Shown in pieces: positions 21,098 to 31,950 of a stretch of 44,850 nt of DNA. This DNA comes from Chrysochromulina parva (Eukaryota; Haptophyta; Prymnesiales; Chrysochromulinaceae): the NCBI GenBank assembly GCA_002887195.1, contig PJAB01000085.1, positions 1 to 44,850 on the forward strand. The letters run 5' to 3'. The notes beneath the pieces are model-generated. The model was not told the DNA's origin. It saw nothing but the letters and a program-made list of their open reading frames with translations, and searched no databases. Numbering within the stretch: the stretch's first letter is position 1; each line of letters starts with the position of its first letter. Both the position numbers and the translations under genes were made by a program.

Positions 21098-24000
21098 ATG
21101 TCACTCAACGTGACGGGCGAGGACGACCGCACTGAGTTGACTGCAGAGCAAGAGAGTGACCTCGCGCCCATCGAAAAACGATGGGTGCAGCTCGCCAAGA
21201 CGGCTGGCCGTGGGGAATCTGAGAGCACACTGCGCAGCCTCCTCCGGACTGGCGTGCCGCCTGCGCTCCGCTCGCGGGTGTGGATGGCGTTCTCCGGGGC
21301 GGCGGCCGAAGTGCAGCCCGGTATGTACGAGCAGCTTCTGGCCGGGAAGAACAGCACGCGCCGCACGACCAATGAGACGCAGATCGAGCTCGATATTCCC
21401 CGCAGCGGCATACTCGACGAGGCCACGCAAAATCGTCTGCGTCGCGTCCTGCGCGCCTTCGCGGCGTTCCGGCCGAGCTGCGGGTACGTGCAGGGTCAGA
21501 ATTTCATCGCGGCAGGGCTGCTCCGCGTGATGCACGAGGAGGACGCCTTCTGGCTCCTCGCCATCATCGTCGAGGCTTACTTGCCCGACCATTTCACCCA
21601 GCACATGATCGGCTCGCTCGTCGACTCCCAGGTGCTCGCCGAGCTTCTGGCGAAGCGGATGCCCGATGTGGCGGCCAAGCTGGCGGCTCTCGAGGTGCCG
21701 GTGCAGCTGCTCGTGATGCGTTGGTTCCTCAGCCTCTGGGCGAATGTGCTCCCCGTGCCCACCCTTCTGCGCGTATACGATCTCCTCTTCGTGCTTGGGC
21801 CGCACGTGATGCCCCTGGTGGGGCTCGCATGCTTCCACGTGATGCGGCCGACCATCCTCGCGGCGAAGCATGCGGACGAGCTGTCGGCCTCTCATGCGTT
21901 GCAGCCGCTGCGCGAGGCACCGCCCGATCAGATCGTGAGCGCCATCCTGAGCGCCATCGTCACACAGGCTGGGGAGCCTCTCAAGCCTTCCACACTCGAA
22001 AAGCTCCGAGCCAAGGCTCGTCAGGCGCTCCTCCCGCCGCCTGCGCTTGCCCTCGCCGCCGCCGAGGCTTCCGCCGCCGCCGCCGCCGCCGCCGCCTCCG
22101 CCGCCGCCTTCGCTAACCCCTCAGCCGCCTCCGCGGGCGCACCTCGCCCACGATCTCGCGCAGTCGAGATACGATCTCGCTCGATCGAGATTCGCGAATC
22201 TCTCGTCGCCTCGACTCGCGTCGTTCTGAGCGCTTCGACTCGGTTTGGAGCGTCGATGAGCTTCGGGCCTCGAAGTGCGAGCGCCGTGTCGAGCGCGCCC
22301 GATCCGCCGGAGGTTGTGATGAGATCGCGCGAGATTGTGATGAGATCGCCCGATCCGCCGGAGGTTGGCACCGAGCGCCGTGTCGAGCGCGACCTGGGAG
22401 CTGACACGAAAGGCGCCAGTGCTGGTGCGGAGGCGGGCAGGGATGTGCAGCGGTATGCCATCGGAGCGCGTGTGATGGTCAAACGGAGCGATGGCAGCGA
22501 GTCGGCGGCGGCCATCGTGCAGTTCGATGCAGCGACGAGCCTGTACACGGTGAGGCTCGCTGGCGGCCTGAAGCAGAAGCGTGCGTGTGAGGCGGACCTG
22601 CGCGCGGAGCCGGGCGAATCGGCGGCGACGGAGGCGGCAACGGAGATGGCGACGGAGGTGGCTGGGGAGCATTGTAACGCCCTCCGACCGTGCTCGCATA
22701 AGCGGACACTATCTGAGGGGGCGCCCAAGCTTCGGCCCGCCCTCCACCGGCGCTCCAATTCCACTGCCAATGCTCGCTCGCACAACCCGATGATCTCGAG
22801 ACCCGATCCTACCGGTGCCGACCCTATGAGCCGAGATATCAGCCGAGATATGAGCCGAGTTGCGCCTCCCGCCGAGAGGAGCGAAGCGATTGAGGATTCC
22901 TCCGCGTCGACGGCGTTGGCGGTACCCGCGTTGCCGCGGGCGCGGGTCCGCTCGTCCACCCGCACAGTAGCAGTGCCTCTACTCTACCCGATTCCGGCCT
23001 CGCCTTCCGGTGCCACCTGCCTAATTAGGGCGACCTCGGCCCAAGGTGCCACCCAGACCGTTGAGTCGCCAGCGCTGCTGGAGACGACGAAGAGCGTATG
23101 CTCGGAGACGGTGAAGAGCGCGCGCCTTGGTGCGCACGAGGGCTCCGACCAAAAGGGCTCCGATCCCACCACCGCCCCCACCGATTGGGGAGTTGCTGTT
23201 CGTGCACGGCTCGAAGAGAAGCGTCGCGCAAAAGAGGCGGCCTTGGCGGCCGAGAGCGAGGTGCGGCGCACGATGCAGCCTCAGGGGCTCCTCTACAAGG
23301 AGGTGAACACCGAGGCACTCGAGCGCGCGATCGCGAGCGCGCGGGCCCGCGATGTGAATGCGGCGCTGCTCAACGAAGCGCAGGCGGCGCTCGATCATAA
23401 GCTGGCGGCTCGGCTGGTGCAGCGCGCGCTCTCGCACGCAATGGAGGACGTCACCAAGGAGCAAAAGGCGCAGGCGCGAGCGGCCAAACAATTCGCCGAC
23501 GAGGCAGCAGCGGAGGAGCGACGAGTCCGCGAGGCGATGCAGCCGCGCCTCTTTGGTCGCGGCATCGATCTGATGGCGCTCGAGAGGGCGCTCGAGCGTG
23601 GACGCTCTCAAGAGGATCATAAGAAGGTGGATGCGACGCTCTTGGCCAAGGCCCAGCTGGTACTGGATCAGGGCCTCGCCGCCTTGCTCGCGCAGCGCGC
23701 GTGCGTGGGGGAGGCCCAACGGGCCGATGCTGAGGAGAAGGCGGCGGCCAAGAAGGCGGAGGCGGAGGAGAAGGCGGCAGCTAAGAAGGCGGAGGCGGAG
23801 GAGAAGGCGGCGGCCAAGGAGGCGGCAGCCAAGGAGGCGGCAGCTAAGAAGGCGGCGGCAGCCGAGAAGTCGGCGGCAGAGAGGGCGGCGGCCGAGAAGG
23901 CGGCGGCCGAGGAGGCGGCGGCCGAGAGGGCGGCGGCCGAGAAGGCGGCGGCCGAGAAGGCGGCAGCCGAGAAGGCGGCAGCCGAGAAGGCTGCGTGTCT

Positions 24001-24196
24001 GCAGCCCCCCTCGTCTCCTGATGGCCAAGCTGATCCCCAAGGTGTGATCAGCTCCCCGAATGGCGGCAAGAAGAGTGGACTCGCGCGAGAGCACGACGGC
24101 TGCACTAGCGCGTGGCGAGCGGCAGAGGCGACCACGCGTACTCAACTGCTGCAATTACTCCAGGCCGCGGATGAGGCCGCCTCGCCCGCCTCATAG
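21098..24196 (+). CDS. TBC-domain RabGAP with Tudor-like module and Ala/Lys/Glu coiled coil
   Basis: The single-exon frame gives 1,032 residues. Residues about 45-260 form a TBC domain, which speeds GTP hydrolysis by Rab GTPases. It shows [14 protein letters not shown], the arginine finger in IELDIPR (R102) and the glutamine finger in YVQGQ (Q132). After a low-complexity linker with an alanine run coded by GCC repeats (about 22050-22110), residues about 450-505 ([12 protein letters not shown] ... [14 protein letters not shown]) look like a Tudor/SH3-type beta barrel. Residues about 715-870 hold two related repeats, each with an MQP motif followed by ALERA and a (A/V)LD(H/Q)(K/G)LAA segment. 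Residues about 870-965 are an [15 protein letters not shown] charged helix, probably a coiled coil or single alpha-helix. Both catalytic fingers are present, so GAP activity is likely; the Rab partner is unknown. Confidence 0.88.
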   Translation: MSLNVTGEDDRTELTAEQESDLAPIEKRWVQLAKTAGRGESESTLRSLLRTGVPPALRSRVWMAFSGAAAEVQPGMYEQLLAGKNSTRRTTNETQIELDIPRSGILDEATQNRLRRVLRAFAAFRPSCGYVQGQNFIAAGLLRVMHEEDAFWLLAIIVEAYLPDHFTQHMIGSLVDSQVLAELLAKRMPDVAAKLAALEVPVQLLVMRWFLSLWANVLPVPTLLRVYDLLFVLGPHVMPLVGLACFHVMRPTILAAKHADELSASHALQPLREAPPDQIVSAILSAIVTQAGEPLKPSTLEKLRAKARQALLPPPALALAAAEASAAAAAAAASAAAFANPSAASAGAPRPRSRAVEIRSRSIEIRESLVASTRVVLSASTRFGASMSFGPRSASAVSSAPDPPEVVMRSREIVMRSPDPPEVGTERRVERDLGADTKGASAGAEAGRDVQRYAIGARVMVKRSDGSESAAAIVQFDAATSLYTVRLAGGLKQKRACEADLRAEPGESAATEAATEMATEVAGEHCNALRPCSHKRTLSEGAPKLRPALHRRSNSTANARSHNPMISRPDPTGADPMSRDISRDMSRVAPPAERSEAIEDSSASTALAVPALPRARVRSSTRTVAVPLLYPIPASPSGATCLIRATSAQGATQTVESPALLETTKSVCSETVKSARLGAHEGSDQKGSDPTTAPTDWGVAVRARLEEKRRAKEAALAAESEVRRTMQPQGLLYKEVNTEALERAIASARARDVNAALLNEAQAALDHKLAARLVQRALSHAMEDVTKEQKAQARAAKQFADEAAAEERRVREAMQPRLFGRGIDLMALERALERGRSQEDHKKVDATLLAKAQLVLDQGLAALLAQRACVGEAQRADAEEKAAAKKAEAEEKAAAKKAEAEEKAAAKEAAAKEAAAKKAAAAEKSAAERAAAEKAAAEEAAAERAAAEKAAAEKAAAEKAAAEKAACLQPPSSPDGQADPQGVISSPNGGKKSGLAREHDGCTSAWRAAEATTRTQLLQLLQAADEAASPAS

Positions 24197-24913
24197 GTAG
24201 CGGACGCCTCAGTTGATAGGTAGTGGAGAGGATTGGATAGCCTGTGCTGCCAACCGCCCTATCCTCGCCACGGCAGAATGGGTGCCTGCCGGCGCCGCGC
24301 CGCCGATGGCATTCGCAACGATCCTTCCGCGCGCGCCGATCCCGCGAACGATCCAACGCTGTCAACTCGTATGGACTATCGACTTGGCGCCAGTTATCAG
24401 TCGCGCGCGGCGCATGTGTAGTTTCAGGTCTCAGGCTGTGGAAGCACGACCATGGAGGTGGACTGCGCGACGACCGACCGAGTCGGTCGAGGTAACGGGT
24501 CTATCCGAGAACCGTCTTGGGGCGCGCGACCGAACCGCGCTCGGGCGGGGCTAATCGGTCGGATCGCGTGTGGAACCGGTCTGTGGACATTAACTGCGTG
24601 CGACGGTCCGTGTGGACGATCCGATCTTCGTTGATACGTTGTACGCATGGTTGTACGCCGCGCTGATTCCTGACGGGTCGCGTCCAGGCTCGTATTTATT
24701 AGATTATAGATACAAGCCCACCGGCTGACGATGCCAGGTTAAGAACACACATGAATATGCGCGGCACAGCCACACTGGGGCTGGCGTCCGTTGTCTGGCT
24801 TTTGTTGTCTACTCTGAGTGACGAGTGAGACGGCCGCTCGCACGCCGGGCACGGCTTGCGCTTGGTGCCCGGTCGCAGCGTGCGGCGCTCCTGCGTACTC
24901 AGCGACACGTGGC
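24197..24913. other. Intergenic between convergent TBC and ARP4 genes
   Basis: About 700 bp holding two 3' flanks. Small frames on both strands carry no domain. A short AT-rich segment near 24690-24720 may serve 3' end formation. Nothing else is seen. Confidence 0.55.
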
Positions 24914-26322
24914 TCAGGGACACTTTTTATGGATAGCTGAGGCGCCGTGCTCGTCATACTCCTGCTTGGACATCCAGAGCTGCTGGAAGGAGCCGAGCGA
25001 CGCCAGGATCGAGCCTCCGATCCAAACGGCAAACCGACGCTCCTGGGGAGTCTGCGGCGCGATGATCTTGACCTTCATCGAGATCTGGGGCACGAGCTCG
25101 TTGAGCCGGCCGTGGAGCCGCTCGGTGAGGCCGGGAGTGAGCGAGCAGCCGCCGCTCACGATGATCGAACCCCACAGCTCGCGCCGCACGTCCGTGTCGC
25201 AGCTGCGGATCGTCTCGGCCACGAGATCAGGCAGGGCCATGCAGCCGTCGGGCACCATCCCCTGGAGCTCGGCGGCTCCGGCGGCGATCGCGGCCGCGTC
25301 GGCACCCCCGCCTGGTTGGAGGCAGGGCGGCAGGCTCGAGCGTAGCAGGCTCGGCTCGAAGAGCACCTCTGGCACGTGCATGCGTTCCCAAGCGACGTCG
25401 AGCAGGGAATGGTCGGGGAGTTCCACGTCCCATTTGGAGGAGTCGAGGGGCACGGCGGGCGTGGGGGCGATCATCGCGCAGCGACAGGCAGACTCCTTGA
25501 CGTCGCGGAAGAGCTGGAGCAGGTGGTACCGGTGGAAGGCTGGGTGTGTCCCCGGCGCGTCGATCGGCGAGTACATGAACTCTCCCGGGCCAACCTCCGA
25601 TCGCTTGAGAGAGTATAGGGGCAGCAGCGGCTGCGGAGGCGTGCGCAGCTGCACCGAGCGCGCTACAAGCTCGGTGATCGCGTCGCCCGCAAAGTTGTGC
25701 CGGCGCACGGAGCGCGTGAGCGCGTACCCGTCGTGCACCGCCGTCGCCGATATGATGCCGCCACCGACGTCGAGCACGAGGGCCGTGCCGCGCCCGGAGG
25801 CAAAGGCCGCGAGCACTGCATTCTTCGAGAGGAAGGCGGCGGGCACGTCGAACTTCTCAAAGGCGAGCTCGCAGAGCTTCTCGCGCGCGGCGGCAGTGTT
25901 GTGCGACGGCTCCGTGAAGAGCACCGGATGCTCCGACGGCACGCATGCCAGGCACGACTTGAACGTATGCTCGAGGATCGCCTCGCACGCGTCCCAGTCC
26001 TGCACGATGCCGTCCGAGAGCGGGCTGCTGATGCGCATACCGTCGACCCGATGGCAGAGCGCGTTTGTGCCGACACGGTACTCGGCTTTCGCGCCCGCCT
26101 CCTCGCCGCCCAGGATGCCGACCGAGGATGGCACCACGAACTTGGGGCAGTCCTCGCCCGCAAAGCCCGACTTGGTGCATGTCGAGCCGATGTCGATGAC
26201 GATCGCGGAGACCTCGTCTGAGGAAGGAGAGAGACGCAACGCAGCGTGAGTGGCGTCTCTATCAGGCGGGCGCACGCGCGCGTCCTTCGAGCAGCACGCA
26301 GGGCCTCACCGCCTCCGTACAT
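24914..26322 (-). CDS. ARP4: Actin-related protein 4 (ARP4/BAF53)
   Basis: ARP4 is the nuclear actin relative in INO80, SWR1, NuA4 and BAF-type chromatin complexes, where it pairs with actin. The structure is complement(join(24914-26217, 26310-26322)), with a 13-bp first exon, a 92-bp intron (donor GGCG^GTGAGG, acceptor TTCCTCAG^AC) and 438 residues in frame. The spliced start MYGGDEVSAIVIDIGS matches the family's YGGDEV...DIG start. Other landmarks are GFAGEDCPK, SPLSDGIVQDWD, LFTEPSHNT, VLDVGGG, SGGCSLTPGL, and an end typical of ARP4 rather than actin: WIGGSILASLGSFQQ followed by SKQEYDEHG and the terminal KCP. A Gly/Ala-rich insert sits near residues 310-330. The first exon was found by eye; reading the gene as unspliced would give a wrong N-terminus. 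Confidence 0.95.
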
Positions 26323-26611
26323 GGTCACTCGATGGCGGCCTGATCAGTCGCCTGCGCGCGCGTGCCTGCGGAGATAGCGACATGCAATCTGTCAGCGTAG
26401 CGAGAGAAGGCTGCAGGCGAGCCGTGTGGGAGAGTGGCGCAATCGAACGCGCTGGTGTCTCTTCGCGGGCACTGCGCAATGGGTGTGTGACATGCCAATG
26501 GGTGTGCAACACGGCGCGCACCGGCACGGCGCGATCTGGATTCTCATACGCGGACGAATGTACATGTATCGATTCGCGGACGATTTTTTCACAGAATTAA
26601 TCTTGCGGGAA
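26323..26611. promoter_or_regulatory. Divergent promoter region, ARP4 and unrecognised gene
   Basis: The 289 bp between divergent starts. It becomes AT-richer towards 26560-26610 (ATTTTTTC, AATTAATC), just before the plus-strand ATG. No specific element is assigned. Confidence 0.45.
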
Positions 26612-27539
26612 ATGGCAGGCCCTCTCATTAGCCTCTACACATCGATCGCGCTGCTGCATGCGCCGCTCTCCGTGCCGTCGTTATCGCGCTGCCCCGCCCC
26701 GCGCTGCGCCGAGGGAGATAGCCTCTTCTCGGCCTTCGCCAATCTTTTCAAGGAGGACCCGGACGCTGCCGCGCGCAAGGAGTGAGCGCCAGAGGATTCG
26801 CACCTCCGCCTCGGCTCCATGCCTCCGCCACTATACCGCCGCTAGCCTAGCTGCGCGCCGGCCCGCAGCGCCGCAGCTGCACCTCGTTTCCACGCGCGTG
26901 CTGTGTGCTCACCGCGCCAACCTTTCGACGCTCCGCAACCGTTCATCCGCAGGCAGCAGTTTCGCGAGCAGCAGGAGATCCTCGAGCGGCGGCGCAATCC
27001 AAAGGCGCGCGAAAAGTACCTAAGAGAGTCCGAGGAGAACCGTAGGGTGGCAAGCCGCGAGGCCGCCGACCGCATCGGGTGGCAGCAGAACCCGTTTCAG
27101 GACCCGATCAAGGAGTGGAAGAAGCGCAAGGCCGACGACAAGGTGAAGCCCCTCGGCTATGAGGATGTGCCCAAAGGCGGCATTCAGTTCCCGATGGCGT
27201 CGTTTGGCGTGGGCGGCGAGTTTGGCACCGGGGGCAAGTATGACAGTGAGGCCATGCCGCCGAGGCCCGAACGCGCCCTCGTATGAGCCTGCGCTGCTGC
27301 GGCTCGCTCGCTCACCGTGTGCTACTATTTGCCGCCGCTGCTGCCCCGGGCTCGCAGACGGCGAGCGCTTTGACCTCCGGCTGCCGTACGTCGACCAAGG
27401 CTGGGTCGAGGGTGGCGATGCGGCTGAGGATGACGCGGAGAGCGTCGACTTTTTCGCCAATTTGCTCTCGGGCGGCAAGCTGCAGCGCGAGGCAGACGAG
27501 CGGCGGCGCAATCAGGGCAAGTCGAAGGGTAATAAGTAG
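26612..27539 (+). CDS. Conserved-looking protein of unknown function, possibly plastid-targeted
   Basis: Three exons, join(26612-26781, 26953-27245, 27358-27539), give 214 residues with all phases matching (donors GA^GTGAGC and ACA^GTGAGG; acceptors CCGCAG^G and CTCGCAG^AC). The introns are 171 and 112 bp. The protein starts with a hydrophobic stretch (MAGPLISLYTSIALLHAPLS) that could be a signal peptide before a transit region. It then has a charged helix (EQQFREQQEILERRRNPK) and a compact segment with WQQNPFQDPIKEWKKRKADD and FGVGGEFGTGGKYDNGERFD joined across the last splice, followed by LRLPYVDQGWVE. The end is basic. I do not recognise the family. The splice model is supported because each junction restores frame and joins similar sequence style. 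Plastid location is inference. Confidence 0.72.
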
Positions 27540-27888
27540 CCTCTCTGCTCTGTGTAACGACCGTGCGAGATCGGGCCGGTGCTCCACACGTGTGATCACA
27601 CTGGATAACTCGCGAGACGAGGCCACGGCTCCGAATGCGCGCGAGCGCGAGAGACGCGCGAGAGCTCCGAGTGCCGGCTCACCAGCGCAGCGCCTAAAAT
27701 TAGCCACAGGTGCGCGAGGCCCCGCTCAGCAGTGTCGCCGGGATGGAGTGCCTCTCAACACTCCCTGCGCGGTCGTTCCATGCGGAGAATGAGCATGGAG
27801 GACGATAATATATTAACTAACGTCTACATAGGACGAGCACAGATGCGCTTATAAGGTTTGCAGTTTGCCTGTCATCTTTGCACAATCA
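27540..27888. other. Intergenic between convergent genes
   Basis: 3' flanks of two convergent genes. The stretch around 27805-27840 (GATAATATATTAACTAACG) is AT-rich and may take part in 3' end formation. No gene is seen. Confidence 0.5.
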
Positions 27889-28224
27889 TCATTGCGGTGT
27901 GAGGTAGCCCTCGTTATACGCCCAGAGCCCGGCGATGACGGGCACTGCGATGGCGATGGCGCCGCCAATGGCGTAGATGGAGCTCTCGACGCGGCGGCTC
28001 GTGCCAAAGTCCTCTGTCGCGTCGACACCCGCAGCAGCACGCTTCTTGGCCATCCACTCCTCAAACTCCTTGTCCTCCTTCGACTTCATCATGAGGCCCG
28101 GACGCAGTGCCGCGGCAGGTCGGCCGACGGCCAGAGGCGAACGCTGAGCGCTCCCGACCACGAGCGACTGTGCGAGACACGGCAGCACGCACACGAGCAG
28201 CAAAGTGCGCAAAGACACCGACAT
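27889..28224 (-). CDS. Small plastid-type membrane protein, one C-terminal helix
   Basis: 111 residues, single exon. The N-terminus (MSVSLRTLLLVCVLPCLAQS) is a clear signal peptide, followed by a Ser/Arg/Pro-rich stretch like a transit peptide. A conserved-looking mature part has EDKEFEEWMAKKRAAAGVD, and then one transmembrane helix (about residues 83-102: YAIGGAIAIAVPVIAGLWAY) ending NEGYLTPQ at the stop. The layout is that of a nucleus-encoded single-span thylakoid protein. I cannot name it with certainty; a small photosystem-associated subunit is one possibility. ATG at 28224 was chosen because it opens the signal peptide. It is divergent from the F-box gene, with 188 bp between starts. 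Confidence 0.7.
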   Translation of the reverse strand: MSVSLRTLLLVCVLPCLAQSLVVGSAQRSPLAVGRPAAALRPGLMMKSKEDKEFEEWMAKKRAAAGVDATEDFGTSRRVESSIYAIGGAIAIAVPVIAGLWAYNEGYLTPQ

Positions 28225-28412
28225 GGGCTGTGAGCTACAGCGAGATCGCGTTGACCAAACCCGCGCAACGAAACTGTAAAGTAACATGTCATCACGACAC
28301 CCATGCTCCAAAGCGCCGAAGGGAAATGTATGCAGTGATAGGACTTTCGGGGAAAAGCGAGCGGCCGAGCCAAAAAAGACTCTCAAAGGCCCTCCGATAC
28401 GGACGGGGCAAC

Positions 28413-28760
28413 ATGGCGACGACCGCCGTTGCTGCGCACTGCGTTGCCGCCTCGCCGTTCATTTGCTTTCAGCTGAATTTGCTCTGCTCACCACCGCGCC
28501 GTGCCACTCCGCCGAGGCCGACGTCCAGCCTCGGCGCGCTGCCGGTCGATTGCCTTGAGCTCATCGCAAAGGGCTGCTCTTCCGACCTAGGTCGCTTTGC
28601 TGCCGTGAGCAAGACGATGCGATCCGTGGCCAGCCCATCATCAGCACTCTGGAAAGAGGCTTACCAGGCAAAGCACGGCGACGACGCCGACCTGGACGTT
28701 CTCTCGAGCTCTCTGATGCGTGCGTGCGTGCTCCGGGAGCATCCACCAAAACAGATGTGA
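28413..28760 (+). CDS. Short F-box-like protein
   Basis: The predicted protein is 115 residues. Residues about 40-85 fit the F-box pattern: LGALPVDCLELIAKGCSSDL, then RFAAVSKTMRSVA and LWKEAYQAKHG. F-box proteins dock substrates to SCF ubiquitin ligases through SKP1. The usual C-terminal substrate-binding repeats are missing, so the protein is either F-box-only or truncated. A further exon downstream cannot be excluded, but I saw none. ATG at 28413 is the first start of the frame after the divergent promoter and was chosen for that reason. Confidence 0.65.
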   Translation: MATTAVAAHCVAASPFICFQLNLLCSPPRRATPPRPTSSLGALPVDCLELIAKGCSSDLGRFAAVSKTMRSVASPSSALWKEAYQAKHGDDADLDVLSSSLMRACVLREHPPKQM

Positions 28761-29321
28761 GCGGTGCTGAGCGTCATTAGCCGATCATTAGAGGACAGGC
28801 GAGTAGCACCGCATGCATACCCATCAGAGTTGCCTATGTACTGAATCCAGCGAGCAGTGCAGCCGTCCCGACCACGGACCGCAACGTTTGCTCGTCTCTT
28901 ACCGTACGCCGTGGTCGTTGTTCAATCGTTGTACTTCTCCGCTTGTGTCTGCTGATTCCCGTACTGGTACACGTAAGACGTATTTTCGTTTCTGTATCCA
29001 AACCGGTGACTACAGGTCTCCCCAACTGTTCGTCTTGAAGGCCGATGTTTCCTAGTATATTGTACTCAACGAAACAAACGTGTGTGCATGATCCATGTGA
29101 ATCGCAAATACTCGAGAAGCATCGTTCCGACGTCGAGGTTCAGAATCATATCTGACACGCCACGTGCTCCACCGCCGGGCCGCGGCACTTCGACGCGTAA
29201 TTGATCCGGAACCGCGGAAGAGCCTCGCGTTTGTATTGCCGTACGACCCGAAATCGAGTGACGAGCTTGTTGAGCATCAGTTTCCCCACAGCGCGGCTGC
29301 GAGGCGACCCGCTGGGCCGGG
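28761..29321. other. Intergenic, no gene supported
   Basis: About 560 bp between the F-box gene and the 3' end of the glycosyltransferase gene. The middle (about 28900-29110) is less GC-rich than the flanks. The small frames show no domain. Confidence 0.5.
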
Positions 29322-30317
29322 CTACCACTTCATCGCGTGCAGCAGTACGCCATGGCAGGTTTGTGGATTTGTGCAGAGCTCTTTGAACAACTCCTCGTCC
29401 ACCTTCGCGTCGTGATTGTACTGACGCTTTGGATCGGGCGGGAGGGTGCTCGGGTGCAGCGCGACGCATTTGAAGTTGGCCGACGAGTTGCACAGAGAGA
29501 CCGCGAATTGCTCGGACCAAGCTGAGCACCCAGCGTCGCACTGCCTGGCCAGCTCGTCTAGGAGGCGGGCGGAGAAGCGCTGCGCATGCTCCTTGGTCTT
29601 CCATCGCCGCTCGCTTGGCACCAATGCATTATAGAGATCTGTGCAAGTGTCATGCCAGCACCAGCCTTGCCACACCACGGGCTCAGTGGCGACCAGATCT
29701 GGATTCAGCTGGCACCGGACGGCGCTCAGCGGCTCGCTCTGTGTCGGCTCGTCGGTGATGAGATCCGCCACCCCATCGTTTGCGTACGCTGCGACGAGCG
29801 CCGCGAGCTCGGCCGTGTAGCCCACATCATCCTCCAGCACCCAGATGGCTTGAGGTCGGTCACCATCTGCGGAGTCGGGGTAGACGGACCGCCACCATAG
29901 ACTAATGGCCTCGGCGTGGAAGCCCCAAGCAAGTGAGTGCCGCTTGCCAGCCCACTTTCGCCAACCACCTGCCAATGCTTCACCAATCTCCTCTGGCGTG
30001 GTGTTGTCACCCAAGCTCTCCAATCCCGACCACTTGCGTTCACCTGGCATCGTATGTATCAACTCACCCAGATACGGAAACGCTCGCAGCATTTGCTGTT
30101 CGTCGTAAGCATGCAGAGTGGCACCCGGTACCGCCTCGACCACACAGTCTGCTGCGTCGCGTCCGTGTGTTACATCCATGGAAATATGCATGCGGATGCC
30201 TGCATCAGCAAGCGAGCGGTGCCACTCGCGCATTCGTGCCACCATGGCTTCCGTTGGCTTGTGCGAGCGCACAAGGACCGTCGTGGTAAGGATCGCCTTA
30301 GTCGTCTCCGCCATCAA
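29322..30317 (-). CDS. Putative glycosyltransferase (GT-A-like)
   Basis: 331 residues, single exon. The first 80 residues (TTTVLVRSHKPTEAMVARMR ...) look like the Rossmann-like nucleotide-sugar-binding start of GT-A enzymes. IWVLEDDVGYT (residues 158-168) supplies an acidic EDD motif in the position of the DxD metal and sugar-nucleotide site. Later conserved-looking parts include WQGWCWHDTCTDLY and several cysteines that could form disulphides. There is no signal peptide or membrane anchor at the start, so Golgi location is not supported. Two adjacent start codons (MM) are possible. The family assignment is by motif and fold style only; the donor and acceptor are unknown. Confidence 0.5.
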   Translation of the reverse strand: MMAETTKAILTTTVLVRSHKPTEAMVARMREWHRSLADAGIRMHISMDVTHGRDAADCVVEAVPGATLHAYDEQQMLRAFPYLGELIHTMPGERKWSGLESLGDNTTPEEIGEALAGGWRKWAGKRHSLAWGFHAEAISLWWRSVYPDSADGDRPQAIWVLEDDVGYTAELAALVAAYANDGVADLITDEPTQSEPLSAVRCQLNPDLVATEPVVWQGWCWHDTCTDLYNALVPSERRWKTKEHAQRFSARLLDELARQCDAGCSAWSEQFAVSLCNSSANFKCVALHPSTLPPDPKRQYNHDAKVDEELFKELCTNPQTCHGVLLHAMKW

Positions 30318-30705
30318 CTCCGCATCTCTATTCGAACTGTGAAATGGCTGTTATGGGGTTCGTTGAGGTTCGTTATAATCAGTAAGGCGTGTAAAAGTTG
30401 CGCTTGAATTGCGGAGGTCGTCGCCGACGTCGGAAATCCTGATGCGCAACCATTTCCACAGGCCTTCGACTCGGCAGGTACTCACTCCCAGTCACTCCGT
30501 GAACTTGCGAGCGGTGTGAATGGGCCCGGAACCGCCTACTCGGAATGGGCCTTGTCGGCTTGTGAAGACCAAAACTCGCAACTGCGTCGATTTGTTACGA
30601 TAACTTATACAAGAGGGTGCGTACGAGGAAAAAGACGACGACGTGATGTGAACTCACGGACGACGACTGGACTCTAGACGACTCGTAATGATGCATGCAC
30701 ACGAC
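30318..30705. other. Intergenic between glycosyltransferase and ABC-F genes
   Basis: Both neighbours are on the minus strand, so this is the glycosyltransferase promoter and the ABC-F 3' flank. No gene is seen. A run of GACGACG words occurs at about 30630-30680. Confidence 0.5.
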
Positions 30706-31908
30706 TCACGCGAGCTGCGGCTGCGCGGAAGCCACCACCACTCCGACGGAGGGCCCTTGATCGCTGTCTGCAGTTGCAGCGGCGACATTGACAACGCCCC
30801 GATCCTCCTCGGAGAAGTCCGATTCCCTCAAGCCGCGCTCCTCGACGAGGATCTTCCCATTGGCCACGTAGCCGACGTGCGTAGCCGCGATCGTCTCGCA
30901 AAAGGCGCGATCGTGCGACACGACGACGACCGCGCCTTCATACCGGCCGATAGCGTCGAGCAGTGCCGCGATCGCCTCCACGTCGAGATGATTCGTCGGC
31001 TCATCAAGCAGGATCACATTGTACGGCGACAGACAGAAGGTGGCGAGCGCCACGCGCGCCTTCTCGCCGCCCGAGAGGTCACGAATCTGGCGGAGGGCCT
31101 TCTCACCCACGAGGCCGAGGGAGCCCATGATGGTACGGCACTTCTCTTCTGTGATAGAAGGGTCGGCCACACGCACGGTCTGCGCCACGTACTCGCACGC
31201 CCCCATCTCCTGCGGCAGGTCCTGAGCCAGGTCCTGTGCAAAGACGCCCAGCTTGAGGCGCTCGTCTTCGAAGCGCATCGAGGGCTTCTCGAGCTTGATC
31301 GTTCCGGAGAGCGCCTTGAGGATCGTGGACTTGCCCGCTCCGTTAGGCCCGCGCAAGATGAGACGCATGCCCTTGAGGACCTCCAGATTCGCCTCAGTGA
31401 TGATGTCCTGCTTGCCCAAAGGGTGGCGAATGTTGGCTTTGCGCAGCGCGAGAGGGGCCATGCCGCAGGAAGGTGGCTTCGCCAGCGTGAGGACTGGCTT
31501 CCTCTGCTCGCCGATGAGGAGTGCCTGCGCCGCCGCCTGCTTGATGGCGAGCTTCTCGAGCTTGCCTTTGCGGTCGGCGGCCTGGCTGGCCTTCGAAGCC
31601 TTGGCACCCATACGATCGATAAAGTCCTGCATCCGCTTGCGCTCGCGTTCCTGCGCCTCGATCGTCGAGCGGATGCGTGCTTGACGCTCCTCACGCTCTG
31701 TCAGGTACTTGTCGAAGCTCATCGACTTGTAGAGCTCAAGCCGACCTCCCGCCACCTCGGCGATCGAGTCGGCCGCTCGGCGCACGAACTCGGCGTCGTG
31801 CGAGACCACGAGCACCGTACCGTCATACTCTCCGACGTCTGCCAACGTGGCACCGACTCGATCCCAGTCACAGTCAGTTATAGCGCCAGGGCAGCGGCAT
31901 CATCAGAC

Positions 31909-31950
<42 letters not shown>

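Noticed and set aside
23021..24154. Minus-strand Leu/Arg/Gly repeat frame opposite the TBC tail
   Set aside because: It is the mirror of the Ala/Lys/Glu coding repeat on the plus strand.
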